In this document: positions 12,223 through 23,410 of the stretch, one piece after another
Layout: every line of letters starts with the position of its first letter
Position numbering within the stretch: the stretch's first letter is position 1
Source: Platycnemis pennipes
Lineage: Eukaryota > Arthropoda > Insecta > Odonata > Platycnemididae
Length of the DNA: 64,000 nucleotides
NCBI GenBank assembly: GCA_933228895.1
Contig: OW121846.1
Location: 81,728,064 to 81,792,063 of the forward strand
Direction of reading: 5' to 3'
Notes under the pieces: model-generated
Seen by the model: the letters and a program-made list of their open reading frames with translations, nothing else
Databases searched by the model: none
Told to the model about the DNA's origin: nothing
Program-made: the position numbers and the translations under genes

Positions 12223-12342
12223 AACCAACGGACGGTTTAGTTACGTGACATTTGCCTTGAGGATGGGTAACGAGTCGCTACCCGAAACGTCGGCAGCATT
12301 ACACTCACTCACCCGGTGTAGAGCCCGAGAAGAGTTCATCAA
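12221..12342 (+). repeat. Right inverted arm with hammerhead-like stem-loop
   Basis: Complement of 10080-10201. Contains TTGAGGATGGGTA, a loop, TACCCGAAACGTCGGC (about 12255-12292). The GGGTA/TACCC pairing would be stem II and GAAACGTC the 3' core of a hammerhead. The 5' core is substituted at its essential first C. Confidence 0.6.
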
Positions 12343-12610
12343 CTAAATTTAAGAGTTTTGTAGCACTTAATGAAAAAACACAATATGAAGTTACTATTTT
12401 AGATGTCAATGTAATGTTTTTTTATTTTACTAAAAATGAATTATTTGTTGGTTATAATATTCTAATACATTGGATAAAATATAAATGTAATTATTACAAC
12501 AAAATTAGTTTGAAAAACAATTTTATGCTCGAGCCGATATATCGGCTCCTGACACTTTTCGCCAGTGGAGCAAAAGCTGATATATCGGCCCGTGGCACTA
12601 AGAGGGTTAA

Positions 12611-13212
12611 ATAAAAAGCATTTCTTGATTTTTTTAATAAAAATTATGATTTTTATCAACCCTGCAGGAGTTCCCCTCTTTATGTCACTTTCCTTTCCGT
12701 TGTTTCACTGATACGTCATGCGAGATATGATACCAGTGATCCAATACTCCCTCTTCCCTTGGAACTCCTTGTAAATGCTTTGTCGGGGTGTGATTCTGAA
12801 CCAGCCTTTCTTCAAGTAATCATTGTATGATCAGAAATTGTTACACAATGAATTTTAGTTCTAAATATGTCACAATTTAGGAATAAGAATTTACAGATGC
12901 TCCAGTTTTTGTATAGTGATGCAAAATTTTGTAGAGACAAGTAATAGAAATTAAGGAAAAAAAGGGAATGACAAAAATAGGAATTTGAGGAAAAAATGTG
13001 TGACTTGCACAAAAATCCGGAGGAGTCGAGTAAGCTGAGCATCCTGTTACCAGCGTTTCAGAAAAAAGGCATGTGGCTTACGCAAGTAAATAGAGTGTTA
13101 AAAATAATAATGTGAATTTTCACAATGTTATAATGTTAAATCATTACAATACAAATTAAATCAGTACATAGCTGAATCATTTCAATTGCACACACATTGT
13201 AGCTGTGGTAGT
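12611..13212. other. Unassigned DNA with a truncated MITE copy
   Basis: About 12960-13095 is similar in order to the right half of the TA-flanked MITE at 27319-27671: AATAGGAATTTGAGGAAAAAATGTGTG, then a CTTACGCAAGTAAATAG end. Only one end is present. The remainder shows no recognisable feature. Confidence 0.45.
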
Positions 13213-13221
13213 GAGTCCCTT

Positions 13222-13452
13222 GTCGTCAGAGGCTTTCGGGTGCAGCTGCGTATTACGCATTGTCGGTGAGCGAGCTTTCACGGCCATTGCAGGACTCATC
13301 ATCTGGCAATGATAAAATCATGCCTTTTTATTATTGCTTGATGATGCGTCCTGCAATGGCCGCGAAAGCTCACTCACAGACAACGCGTTATACGCAGCTG
13401 CACCCGAAAGCCTCTGACGACGATGGATTCCGCTGCGAAAACCTACGTTCCA
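13222..13452. mobile_element. Foldback element with 9-bp TSD and one-sided tail
   Basis: Inverted arms meet at about 13321: GTCGTCAGAGGCTTTCGGGT starts the left arm (13222) and its complement ends the right arm at 13421. The arms differ by several substitutions and surround a short AT-rich loop. GAGTCCCTT is repeated at 13213-13221 and 13453-13461. That leaves a unique 31-bp tail (13422-13452) on the right only. Both arms, read outward, contain GATGATG...CCTGCAATGGCCG..GAAAG, reminiscent of a degenerate hammerhead core. The plan matches the Penelope-like element at 10047-12342. Confidence 0.65.
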
Positions 13453-13520
13453 GAGTCCCTTGGGTACACTGAACCCAATTAGTTAACCCGTATTTTCGAA
13501 TCAGTAGTTTACATGTTTCT

Positions 13521-13889
13521 GTGCACATATTCAATAACATTGTGGTTGCAACTGTAGAAATAATCAATGGAGAAGAGGCCACATGCACATATTTCTCTTC
13601 ACTGGCATCACACTATTTACCTGCAAATTATGGTAGATGTATCTGCACTTTAAATTGCTTTCGTAGCCATTTTATTGGCATTCTGTTAAATTATATCAAA
13701 GTAGAAATGAAGAAATATCATTGCACCTATTTCTGTACCAGTTTCGGCCATAATTTGGATAAAACAACTACATTTATGATCGGAATTGATTATCCAATTA
13801 GGTTGCCCCATGTGAGGCTAACATATGGCAAACATGGCTCACCAGCAATTGTTAAATCCCACACACATCCCACCCAAAATAAAGCATAA
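13521..13889 (+). other. Unrecognised open frame upstream of the FGD gene
   Basis: A 122-codon frame with no domain I recognise, rich in Cys, His and Tyr. It lies about 100 bp before the first recognised FGD exon. It may be chance, or part of the 5' UTR/promoter region. Not considered a gene. Confidence 0.15.
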
Positions 13890-13995
13890 ACAAGGAAAAA
13901 TCCTAGAAAACATTCCTGTGTTTTGCATTATTTTTTGTGTGTATAGTAATTAGAATTGGTCTACTTCACCTTTAAATTATGAATGGTTTTTCCAG

Positions 13996-14020
13996 GTCTT
14001 GCTCAATAATGGATCAGGCG
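13996..14020 (+). CDS. FGD6: FGD exon 1 (probable start exon)
   Basis: A TTTTTCCAG acceptor precedes and GTAAGT follows this 25-base segment. The ATG at 14009 gives Met-Asp-Gln-Ala and ends in phase 0, which fits an exon 2 start at 14262. The same frame is open upstream to the acceptor (Ser-Cys-Ser-Ile), so this could be an internal exon and the Met not the initiator. A 5' UTR exon further upstream is expected because an acceptor is present. Confidence 0.45.
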
Positions 14021-14261
14021 GTAAGTTTTTTCCATTTCGAAGAATTTGTGTGTTTTAGAGTGTAGAGTCATGTGAATAGTATGATGTGGGGATATTATTT
14101 TTATGTTATTTTGGCTCATAATCAAGCCAACACTATAAAGAATTCAGGAACAAATAGGTATACTGATTGGTGAAAAAGTAGAAGTAGTGATTCTTTTCTC
14201 AAATTCATTGTTAATTGGTCTATTCATTGTTGTATTTTCTATTTGCAGTGTGAAACCTCAG

Positions 14262-16288
14262 AAGGAACTTAACCTCAACCGAGGGGATGGGAGTAACAGT
14301 GTGGCACAAAGCAGCCATAAAATACTACCATCCAGACTCTGTACTCCATTGAAAACTAGTCCTTCAGTTTCAAAGAATATTCTTCAGGAAGAAAATCCAG
14401 CAACATTTGGCCAGACTTTCCCAATTGAAGCAAACCAGCCTAGGAGCCATTTTCCTCCAAAAATTCCCAGTTCAGATACTCCAGTGGGTGACAATGTGAG
14501 ACCTCCTCTCCTCCCTAAACCATCTTCAATTGCAGCAAGAAATGCCCCCAAGCCCCCAATTCCAAAACGGCCAGATGCCTCTTTCTTGGCCAGAAGAACT
14601 ATTCAGGAGAGCAGCACTCAAACTACTCCGTTTGGGAAAACTGCTGGGAACAAGCAAGAATCGCTGGCAAAACTAAACATCTCTCGGTCTGCTGTGGCAA
14701 AGATTCAGCATTTTGAAAATGCTGTTGGTAAAGATGGTTGTGGCAGTCCCATTAGACCTCCCAGGTCTCCAAAAAATAAGCCATTCCTTGGAATGCCCTT
14801 TGACTTTACGAATGCCAGGCAAAATCTCAGTGCCCACCAGAAGATTTTAAGTCTTCCTCATGGTGAAAAGCAAAAATCATTTTTGTGGTCGTATAGAGAG
14901 TTTGAAACATTAACACCACGTGCTAAGGATGAATCCTGCCATTCAACTAATGTTAGAGCTAAATCATGTAGCTTAGAGAGGAATTCAAGCCTATTTTCTG
15001 GTGAAAAAGCACCACTGAGACCTGGAATTAGATGTAAAGATCCCATTCCTCCCCCACGGAGAGTGAAGAAAAAATCTCCAACAGAAGTTGAAGCCAATCC
15101 ATTTCTAAGTGTATGTAAGTCTGAAAATAATATTCCCGAGTATGCCGTTGTTAATTATGAACTCAAAAAGAACAGAAGGATACAGGGAATAACTGGTGTG
15201 GAAACCAACATCACCATCTCTAGTCATGAGGTCACTGCTGAAAGAAGTGAACTATGTCCATCGCTTGACCAAAGTAACCTAGCAGGGGCAGCAGCTTTGG
15301 ACCAAGTAGGTTGCAGCTGTGATTTACCTGATAATAGCTATGAAGCTGTAAGTGATAAAATAGAAAAAAATGCTGGATGGGACATTCCTCCCAGGATTGC
15401 TCAAACATGTCTTTGTGGAAAGGAGGAAGAATGTGACAACTGCAATGCAAAATTTGTGATAAATTGGGGTGAAGATTCAAAGGGGGTGGTAGGTGATGCC
15501 AGGTTCACCGTTGAAGAATTAGTTTCTGGCTCTACAAAGTCACCAGGTACATTTGTAACATCAGAGGCAAGTGGCTTTTGCAGTAAACTGTTGACAAGTG
15601 ATTGTGATTTGTGCGAGTCACACCCAGCTGAGACTGAAGTGACTGATGGAGTTGTTAGTTCTGTGGTTAAGGATTTACCTGGTGAGAAAGGTGATATTTT
15701 GTCATCCATCAGCTTAGACCCAACACAAAAACAGTACCAAAGGAAGGATGTAAACTGTGGGTTAATAAAAGATACGCTCTCTACCACACTATCCATTGGA
15801 AGAGGTTCAAATCCCTTACAGGAAGTGGATAAAAATTCCAAAGTACCATCTTCAGGTTGTGGTAGCATTTTAATCGATGAAACTAAGTCACTGGAAACCA
15901 AATTTACTGACAAGGCTCATTTAGCAGATTGTGATAATGTTTTTTATTATGAAAAAAGTAGTAATGCTGTTGATGTAGGAGAAATAGACATTGGTGAAAG
16001 TGAACTTGACCATTCGAGCAAGAGCACCTTAGTAGTCACTGTAGAACCAAACAGTATTTCCTCTGAAACATCACCACTGCCATTAGAATTGAGTAATCAG
16101 GGTAAGGAAAGTTCGAGGAAGACTTCATCCGAATCTGATTGCTCTCCGTGGGCAGATGCCCTTGAGAGCAAGCGTAGTGATGAGGATGATGATGATGTGG
16201 ATTTCACAAGGAATGCATCGTCAACACTTCCTATGAGAAGCAGGCTAAATGCTGGCCATCTTGGTGGAAGTAATGATCAAAGTAGAAG
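14262..16288 (+). CDS. FGD6: FGD exon 2: proline-rich N-terminal region
   Basis: About 675 codons without introns, encoding the disordered N-terminal half. SH3-ligand-like motifs with basic residues recur: PPLLPKP, PKPPIPKRP, IRPPRSPKNK and PIPPPRRVKKK. A CLCGKEEECDNC segment (about 15409-15444) has paired cysteines, and an acidic run SDEDDDDVDF lies near the end (about 16176-16205). The donor is AAG|GTGAGT at 16289, leaving two bases. The acceptor choice matters: CAG at 14246-14248 is the stronger site but would put the start exon's frame into a stop within eight codons. CAG at 14259-14261 keeps phase 0. Vertebrate FGD5/6 also have a long low-complexity N-terminus, poorly conserved in sequence. 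Confidence 0.8.
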
Positions 16289-17911
16289 GTGAGTTGTATA
16301 TTATGTTTTTTCCTCATTTGCATTGTTTTTTTCAGTAATCTTATCTTTGATTCCTCGCATCTTAAAAACTGGTAATGTGTGATGTAATATTGTTCCTTGC
16401 ATCAGCATTGTTGGTTTGGTCCCTAAGTATGAATTTTTTTGAGATCTTTGTTCATTTGTGGGGTACACTCTAACCAAAGAATTTCTATACTGTCCTTGTA
16501 AATGATAAAAATAACTTTGTTTTCCCACATGGATTTATTGAAATAAAATAAGACGACCTTAGTTTTGACAAAGCTCGTCATCATCAGGATCACCTGAAAT
16601 CAGGATCAAAATTGGGGAATTCTGTAGTTTTCCAAAGAACCATGGAAATTCTATTAGCCTATTTCTGTTATGGCAGAGAAAGGAGGTAAAACTGCACCTT
16701 GGCTTGCCTTCTACTAAGCTCAACACAGACCTATGTTTACTCTTCATATCTTGTTCTGTCTGGTGCACCCTCTCACTGCCCATGCTTCGCCACTACACCC
16801 TCCTTTTGCACTATCCAGAGCTACTCGCCCTGCTATCTGGTGCCCTTGCTTTTCTGTTTGGCCTCCTGTGAGAATCATGTGGAACTTCGTGGATTGCTGC
16901 ATGAATTTGGTGTGTTTCGATACAATTTAGTGAGATTGTGACAGTTCATGTACAACACCATCACTTGTCTTGCTTCTTGAACAGTGTACAGCGGGCAAGT
17001 AGACCCTTTGAGTTCTGTATTTACGTTATAAATTCGTCGAATGGCAAAATGAATGCATTTTGAGGAATGAAGAGAGCGAGAGTCAGGTGAAGATGATGTC
17101 ACATCTAATTGAAACCAAGTTACTCATGAGCAGTGTTTAGGTAAATTAGAGACAACGTTATTATACAGAATCAAAATCCCATCTGTTGATTTAAGAGAAA
17201 AAAAATGTGAGTAGTAATCATTTAGACTACGTACTATGGTTTTGTTTCATATTATATGCATTTATGTATGTTTTGAGAATGGAAGCAAGTTGAGCACAGG
17301 CAAAGACAAATTCCTTTTTCTGTTGACTGAATTTTACTGAAGAGATGTATATATTTCAACAGCTTCAGATGTGATTTTTATTAACTACGAATTGAAAATA
17401 TATGACATTACTAGCTACTTGTATTCAATAGCCAAGTCATCATTGTGCAAAAAAAATGTTTTTCTTGTGAGACCTTGGGGAAAACAGGGGTCAACTTACA
17501 CTTAGTGTCGGCTTACAACCAATTAAATATGCCAGCTAGCTACTTTTTCATTAATTGTTTTGGATGTAGATTGAAAAATTACTATTGTAGAATACCCAAT
17601 ACTATCACTTCAATTTAGTATTCTGAATGATGCCTTCAACAGGTATGGTTAGGTTGCTCTTTACACCGTATGCCTGCAACTCTAGATTTTTCAATCATCT
17701 CTGTCATCATGAGCTCTTGGGCATGTCTCACCTTATTGTTTAGGTAGGATCGTATCTAAAATTTATTTTAAACCTGGTCTGATTTGAAAAACTGGCAGAG
17801 TACAATATATCCAAAAATATTCCCTGTCAGAGAGCTGATTTTAACAACATTATTTGTACCTCCGTTTTTCGTCAGAAGTTTTGTGCAGTGGGATAGGTCG
17901 AAAATAAAATA

Positions 17912-18670
17912 GTGGCAGCCAGAACACAGCAAATCTTACCAGCTGTTGAAGCTTATGTGAAGGAATTGAAAAGGGTGAAAAAGGAACAAAGGGAGGTAAA
18001 ACCGAAACCAAAGCTTACTATTGGAATCCCAGACAGTAGCAGCTACCAGTTAGTGCATGTATATTCGAAGGACAAGATGCTGAGAGCTTGTCTGGACTTC
18101 TTTGAGAATATGAATACTCTGGATGAACGTTTTCTGATAAAATTCAGTCAGATGCCTCATTAGCTACTTTTCTTAATACTCCTCTCCAATCTAATATCAG
18201 ATTAGTAAATTTGTAGAACCAGAAGTCTTGACGTGAAGTGTCTGACCACCTTCTAGATAGATCTGACTGCCGATATTAATCTGTTGCTATCTCAGAAAAT
18301 TAACATTGATTACTGAACCAATAAAGCTGTAAGTAAGTATGAGTAGTCTAAGAAGGATCTCTTAGCATTCCAACAGTAATGACAATTATTTATGAAGTCC
18401 ATGATTTTGTTGTTCTTGTTGAATCACCACTTTCATATTCCCTCACGAAGTGTATTATGTTTTGATCCAAAAGTGGCAATCAATGCTGATGTTGCCAAGA
18501 AACACTTAGGCTCAGCATTGCATCTCACTGAATTGAACCACGTTGGTGCATATGAGGCTGATGCTGTTGACAAAGAATTCAAGAATCTCATAGCTACATA
18601 TAAGTTTAATGAAGCAAACCTTGTTATTTCGCAGTTGAAAGGCAGAACCGTCTGGTCAGTCATATTGTAA
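17912..18670 (+). pseudogene. Decayed hAT-like transposase-family gene fragment
   Basis: Two frames (17912-18163 and 18392-18670) with stops between them. The first has RTQQILPAVEAYVKELK followed by a YQLVHVYSKDKMLRACLDFF segment. The second has SVLCFDPKVAI and DAVDKEFKNLIA. Their order and spacing resemble the C-terminal half of an insect-abundant, transposase-derived hAT-like family. The assignment is from memory of the pattern and is tentative. The first frame opens a little before its ATG. It is on the FGD strand but has no splice logic with it. Confidence 0.4.
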
Positions 18671-19353
18671 GACATGATAATCCGATGAAGATAGTCATTT
18701 AGGGAAAATTGAGTGGGAATAATTGCAGAGGGAGGCTTTTTATAAGATATGTGGATCATGTAGTGAAGAGTGTAAAAGAGAAGAATTGTAAATTAGAAGA
18801 GGTTAGCTGATAGAATTGAATGTAGAGTTGCAGGAAAATAAACTGGCCCAAGTATGAATTTTTAAGGTGCAAAAACTTACTTAGAAAAATTATGTATAAA
18901 TCCTTTAAAATATCATCCATCTGTGTTTAAATCTGTATAACTCTGGGAAATAAGAGTTAAAAATTGTGGTGTGGGATTTTTACATGGATTAAAAGTTTGG
19001 GGGCTATTTGGCGTTGATGATGTGAATTGAATGTCAGTTAGTGACGTGCTAACTTGGAAAACTGATTTACTTGCCAATCAAATGGAAAAATTTTCAGATG
19101 TGGTTAAATTACTGTGGTTTCCTGTGCTCAATGCTTTTCCTTGAGGACAGTCTTGCCTAACTTTTAGTATCCCAAAAAGTTTCGTCTTAAGGTCTATAGG
19201 CTGGTAACCCAGAGGGTATTGTAATTGAGTTTGTTCTATATCATCTTGATACCTTTGTAAATCAACCTTGGTTAAAATTCAGCATCATTGGTGGCAATAA
19301 AATGAAATAAATTGGAGGGGTGGGCGGGGGCCTTCTGGAGCCCCCTGACAATA

Positions 19354-20180
19354 GGGTAGTTTCCTATTATTTTTTTATTGTCTTGATCGAAAGTTTATAA
19401 CCTCTGGAGTACGCGTTTTAAGCCGTTCGATTTTTAAATGACGTTAAGTATTTTTCCTCATTAATTAAAAAGTGAAAAAAATCAATGGCGCGAAAACGCG
19501 ACGGCAAACTATTGCATGCCGGTTAATCCTACGTGTGACGTTAAACTATTTCCTCTACCTGCCACCAGGTGGTGCTGCGGACGCTTCCAAATAGACGCCG
19601 CACTCCGTTAAAGCTTATGAACAAGTATTGGAGGCATATTTATTCCGTTAATTAATTATAATTAACTTTTATTTATTTATTTAACATGACTTATGCAGTT
19701 GAATCATTTAAAATCAGTCAGTATTCCTTTCACAAGCATATCATGTAGTTCGCCTATCGCCGCACGACCTTCACGCCATGCTTCGTCGTAGCAGAAGACA
19801 CAGCGAGCAGGACGTCCTTGAGCCTATAAAATGACTAATAATACCATGTTTAACTGAGAATTGGTTTCCAACATTGATAGTTTTTACAGGTTAATACTAA
19901 TAAATATTCACTAGAGCTGAGGGGCCCTGAAATACAACGGTAAGTTCAGGAGACGAATTTTCCTATGCTTCGCAACGTAAACTACCTTCCTGTTACGTCA
20001 GCATGAAGGCAGCGCACCCCGCCATTTCAGAGCCTTTTCAAATGGCCTTAAAATTAACAGTTAATTCTCTAGTAAACTGGGATTTCTCAATACAAACTTT
20101 TTGCGTAAATTAAATACATTTATGGCAGGGCACAAATCGCAATTAATGAAGTCCGTTTTCTTTGATGAAGGAAACTACCC
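19354..20180. mobile_element. TA-flanked MITE, GGGTAGTTTCCT ends
   Basis: TA at 19352-19353 and 20181-20182 bounds inverted ends GGGTAGTTTCCT and AGGAAACTACCC. The 827-bp interior has CG-rich patches unlike the flanking intron and no transposase frame. TA target duplication suggests a Tc1/mariner-class MITE. Confidence 0.7.
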
Positions 20181-20282
20181 TATTAAACCGCTTTAGATCC
20201 ATTGTGCCAACTCTCTTTTAACCTGCCTGCCACTCGCAAACAGGAGACAAGGGCACTACAGTAGAAGTATGGAGTGTGGTCA

Positions 20283-21245
20283 TTCCATTCACCCAGGCCA
20301 TGACACCCACCGACTCAGATTGTGATGAAACTTGGCATGATTTATCTTTTCATGTAGATATGAAAGAATCCAGAGTTTTTCTTCTCTATCTCAACTCGTT
20401 TTGTTTTTACAACCACTTAAAGTGTAGGTCAAACTGTAGTTTTTCAATTCCTGAAGACTCCGTGGGCACTTGTACCTCCAGACGAAAAAAATGTATGCTT
20501 CTTATTTATCACTCAATTGTTATAAAAATTTGCAGTTTTATCAAAGAAGCCATGAGGATTCCAGAAAATTTGAGTTGTATTCTCAAAGGTATCATACATT
20601 CTTAAAACAGTTTAGTTTCCTAAGATTTAAGAAAATTTCTTACCCAAAACATGGTTTTATAAGAAATTTAATATCTACCAAAGGCAGTGTGTCTATAAAG
20701 GAAAACTATTTTTTCTCATAATCCTAAAGATATTTCCCACCACCTCTGAAAATAAAACTCATGGCTTTTTGTGTTCTTTGTGAGATAAAAATAGTTAAAT
20801 AAAAAAAGTGCATTTCTTTTTTCTAAAAATCAGCAGCAGGCTACAATTAGGTAAAAGTAAAAAGCAATATTTGTCTTAAATATTTTTATCAGATTTTCAT
20901 GATAAATTAGTACGAAGACTTGTACTGTAGAAGTTTTGGAAACACAGGTCCAGTTTGACTACTAAATAGTTACAAAATAAAGTGAAACTAATTTCAAGAG
21001 AATTTTAAGTGTGATTTTTCTACTTACCTTCCTTGCAGGAGAGCTGTTGACTGGACTGAACTTTGCAAAACATTCCAAAGAATAGAAAATTAAATGAGTG
21101 GGACTTAAGTTTCTGAAATTTGTATTAATATATTTGAAGAAAAACTTTGGATTCTTTCATATCTACATGAAAAGATAAATCATGCCAAGTTTCATCAAAA
21201 TCTGAGTTGGTGGGTGTCAAAACTTCATTTTTCTGGATGAATTGA
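20283..21245. repeat. Long inverted repeat with about 100-bp arms
   Basis: Left arm 20283-20390 contains GATGAAACTTGGCATGATTT and continues to AGAGTTTTTCTT. The right arm 21139-21245 carries the complement with few mismatches. Ends read ATTCCATTCACCC and GGATGAATTGACATGG, imperfectly inverted. About 750 bp of AT-rich DNA lies between the arms with no homology seen. Likely a foldback-type non-autonomous transposon; the target duplication is unclear. Confidence 0.6.
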
Positions 21246-22064
21246 CATGGAACAACCCAACCTCTGTCTGGGCCCAACATTGCTTAACTTAAGTGATCTC
21301 ATGGCAACCAATGTGGCAAGGCCCTTGCCCTAACTTATCATTGGTGGTAGTATAGCCTTTGTTGCAATGCTCTAAACTTCATTAGCGGCAGCATTGCTTG
21401 AAGGAACTCTAAATTTGAGGGTATGAAATTTTTTGGATAGAACATTTTTGTTTCTTTTTTACATTTTAAGTTCTGAATCATTATTCCTGAAATGTTAATT
21501 AAATTAGCCAATAAATGTTAATCATTGATTTAAAAACCCAACTTCAAGTTTTATGCTTCCAATTTAAATGGCATCATAAAGCCCTCTTTTTGAATTTCTA
21601 TTTCTTTGGGTTTGTCAGTGGAAATGATTTAATGAGTGTATGTTCAATCTCAGACAAAAATAGGTATCACTGTTTCATAGGGTGGTGGTTCTACTCTGAA
21701 AAACTTGCAATGCCGCATCCAATGGTCTGTTTTGGTTTCCAGGGGAATAGGGAGGGAGGTATCGGAGGAAGGAGGGTGAGGTGGGGAGGAGGGTGTATTG
21801 GTGTGAGAGCATGTTTTGGGGGAGTAAACAATTCTTAGATGGGGATGATGGAACCCCTCATTATCATCTTGTGGAAGGTGGGCGGATTGAGGGTGAAACG
21901 GAGGGGAAGAAATGGTCCTCCCGAAGGGTGAGTGAGTCACATGAGATGGCGAATCTTGAAATTGAGAATTTAGTGAATAGTCAGCATCTACCTCGCAGAT
22001 AAAAGATTTTTGGGTGGACTTTTTGGATTTTGGATTTTTATAAAATTTTAAAATTACCAAAGTA

Positions 22065-22664
22065 CAGGTATCCCTCATCAACTGCGGGGATTAAGTTCCT
22101 GAAAAATACTGCAGTTGACAAAGACATGGTTGGTAAACAATGAAGAACTCGGCAAATCAGTGGTTAGGTGTCATGTTCCGCTAAACTTCAGTTTGACTTA
22201 TGTAATTTTATTTTTCTCAAATGATATGCATTTATATAAATGTAGAAGTATTCCCTTCTACATTTATATTATTAGGTGGTGATCTTGGGTAGTGTAGCTG
22301 CTATCCGCATAGAAAAATGAAACAGTAAAACTGCCATCTGCCTTGAAATCTGCCTTGAAGGAAGGTGGCTTAATGGTGTTACTAATCGGCTACTGGGAGA
22401 TCTGGGTTTGATTCCCTGTCAAGTCACATGATTTTTTCAAGGCAAATTTCATTCTTTGATCTATACATTATAGCATTCATGTGCGTATCTGTGTAACAAT
22501 ATCATTAGTGAAATTTGTGAATGTTAAAAAAAAGGCATTAGGTTGGGGCATAACTGCACTTAAGCAAGGGAAATTCCAGAGTTGAGAAAAGTAGTGCCCA
22601 AACCATTGATCGTGGATAACCAAGGGCCACGGTATAAAAAACCTCAGTTGACGAGGGATACGTG
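22065..22664. mobile_element. TA-flanked pogo/Tigger-like MITE
   Basis: TA at 22063-22064 and 22665-22666 encloses inverted ends CAGGTATCCCTCATCAACTG and CAGTTGACGAGGGATACGTG. These CAG...CTG-like ends with TA duplication fit Tc1/mariner-pogo MITEs. No transposase is encoded. A tRNA-like segment is inserted in it near 22360-22440. Confidence 0.75.
22360..22440 (+). repeat. tRNA-like SINE head inside MITE
   Basis: Box-A-like GGTGGCTTAATGG (22364-22376) and box-B-like GGTTTGATTCC (22405-22415) are spaced as in tRNA-derived SINEs. No tail was defined. Confidence 0.4.
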
Positions 22665-23279
22665 TAATTTTTTCAAGTGGCATTCAAACTGAGAGTGACT
22701 CCCAAAAACCTCTTCGTTAAATGCATTAATACTTTCAACTCAATGGAAAAAAGCAGGATTTAATGCATTGAGTACAATAGAATACGAAGTATTGGCTTTG
22801 AGGGATAACTCTGTTGAATGGCCTATTCTTGCTATTCTTACTGGATATGATGGAACATTCTCTCTTCCTGTTATTTATCTTCTGGTAGGGTCTCTATAGA
22901 GTTTTGTAAAATCTATCAACTTTAAAGTAGTTCTGTTGTGAAGAATTTTCAATGAGTCGAAAATAGGATTTTGCAATGGACTTGGATGGATGACTTTGAA
23001 AGGGTTAAATCCCAGGCTATCATGATTAAAATTATTTTTCTTCGAATTACATGCATGTTTCTCTCTGATTTTTCATTATTGCTGCAATGCATGTGAATAA
23101 TATAATCTATACATAGAAATCAAATCTATGCGTACATCTATACTGAAATGTGTTGGTGGTACATTCATATTGTCTTTACGTTTCTAATTTTTTTTTGTTT
23201 TGTGGCTTTAAATAGGTTCTGATCTTGTGTGAAATTTATTTTTCTAGGTTTTAGTGGCATCTCTCAGATTAATAACCTG

Positions 23280-23410
23280 AGACATAATGTTTCACCATGG
23301 AACATTATGTGAAACTGTAAAAAAACCGAATTTCATTCAGCTTTTTCACCGAATTTCATTCATTTCAACTGTGAAAAAACCGAATTTCATTCAGTTTTTT
23401 CACAGTTACT
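23280..23410. repeat. Hairpins and short repeats just upstream of an FGD acceptor
   Basis: ACATAATGTT...AACATTATGT (about 23282-23310) is a 10-bp stem. AACTGTGAAAAAAC...GTTTTTTCACAGTT (23367-23407) is a 14-bp stem. CCGAATTTCATTCA occurs three times at about 30-35 bp spacing. The block ends about 110 bp before the acceptor at 23519. Confidence 0.6.

Larger units (their letters stand above)
10047..12342 (+). mobile_element. Penelope-like retroelement with inverted terminal repeats
   Basis: A 2.3 kb element bounded by 11-bp direct repeats CTAAATTTAAG. Inverted arms of about 120 bp lie at 10080-10201 and 12221-12342. A unique tail of about 33 bp (10047-10079) is present at the left only. The single-sided short extension plus terminal repeats is a known Penelope-like feature. 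Inside, on the + strand, are reverse transcriptase blocks followed by a GIY-YIG endonuclease, the defining pair of canonical Penelope-like elements. The arms contain a stem-loop and GAAACGTC resembling the hammerhead ribozymes known from this group, but the core reads TTGAGGA instead of CTGATGA. The frames are broken, so this copy cannot move by itself. Confidence 0.88.
9984..12610. mobile_element. TTAA-flanked inverted-repeat element interrupted by a Penelope-like element
   Basis: TTAA at 9984-9987 and 12607-12610 flanks perfect 15-bp inverted repeats: CCCTCTTAGTGCCAC at 9988-10002 and its complement at 12592-12606. A TTAA target with CCC starts is the piggyBac-type pattern. Subterminal GTGAAAAGTGCC and GACACTTTTCGCC are also inverted. 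Two related GATATATCGGC palindromes lie at about 12534-12546 and 12579-12589. Without the inserted Penelope-like element (10047-12342) the host element is only about 320 bp, a MITE-sized non-autonomous copy. Confidence 0.8.

Noticed and set aside
14187..14248. An ATG at 14187 opening a frame continuous with FGD exon 2 and giving a signal-peptide-like start
   Set aside because: The hydrophobic residues come from translating the pyrimidine-rich 3' end of an intron, and FGD proteins are cytosolic. The exon more likely starts at 14262.
16545..16615. Hammerhead-like motif on the minus strand (CTGATGATGACGAGC...GTC)
   Set aside because: GAAAC is AAAAC, stem I does not pair with the bases after GTC, and no element ends or TSD were found. 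At best a relic.
21515..22081. Open frames on both strands around a G-rich segment
   Set aside because: Low-complexity composition and no domain; the segment is intronic.
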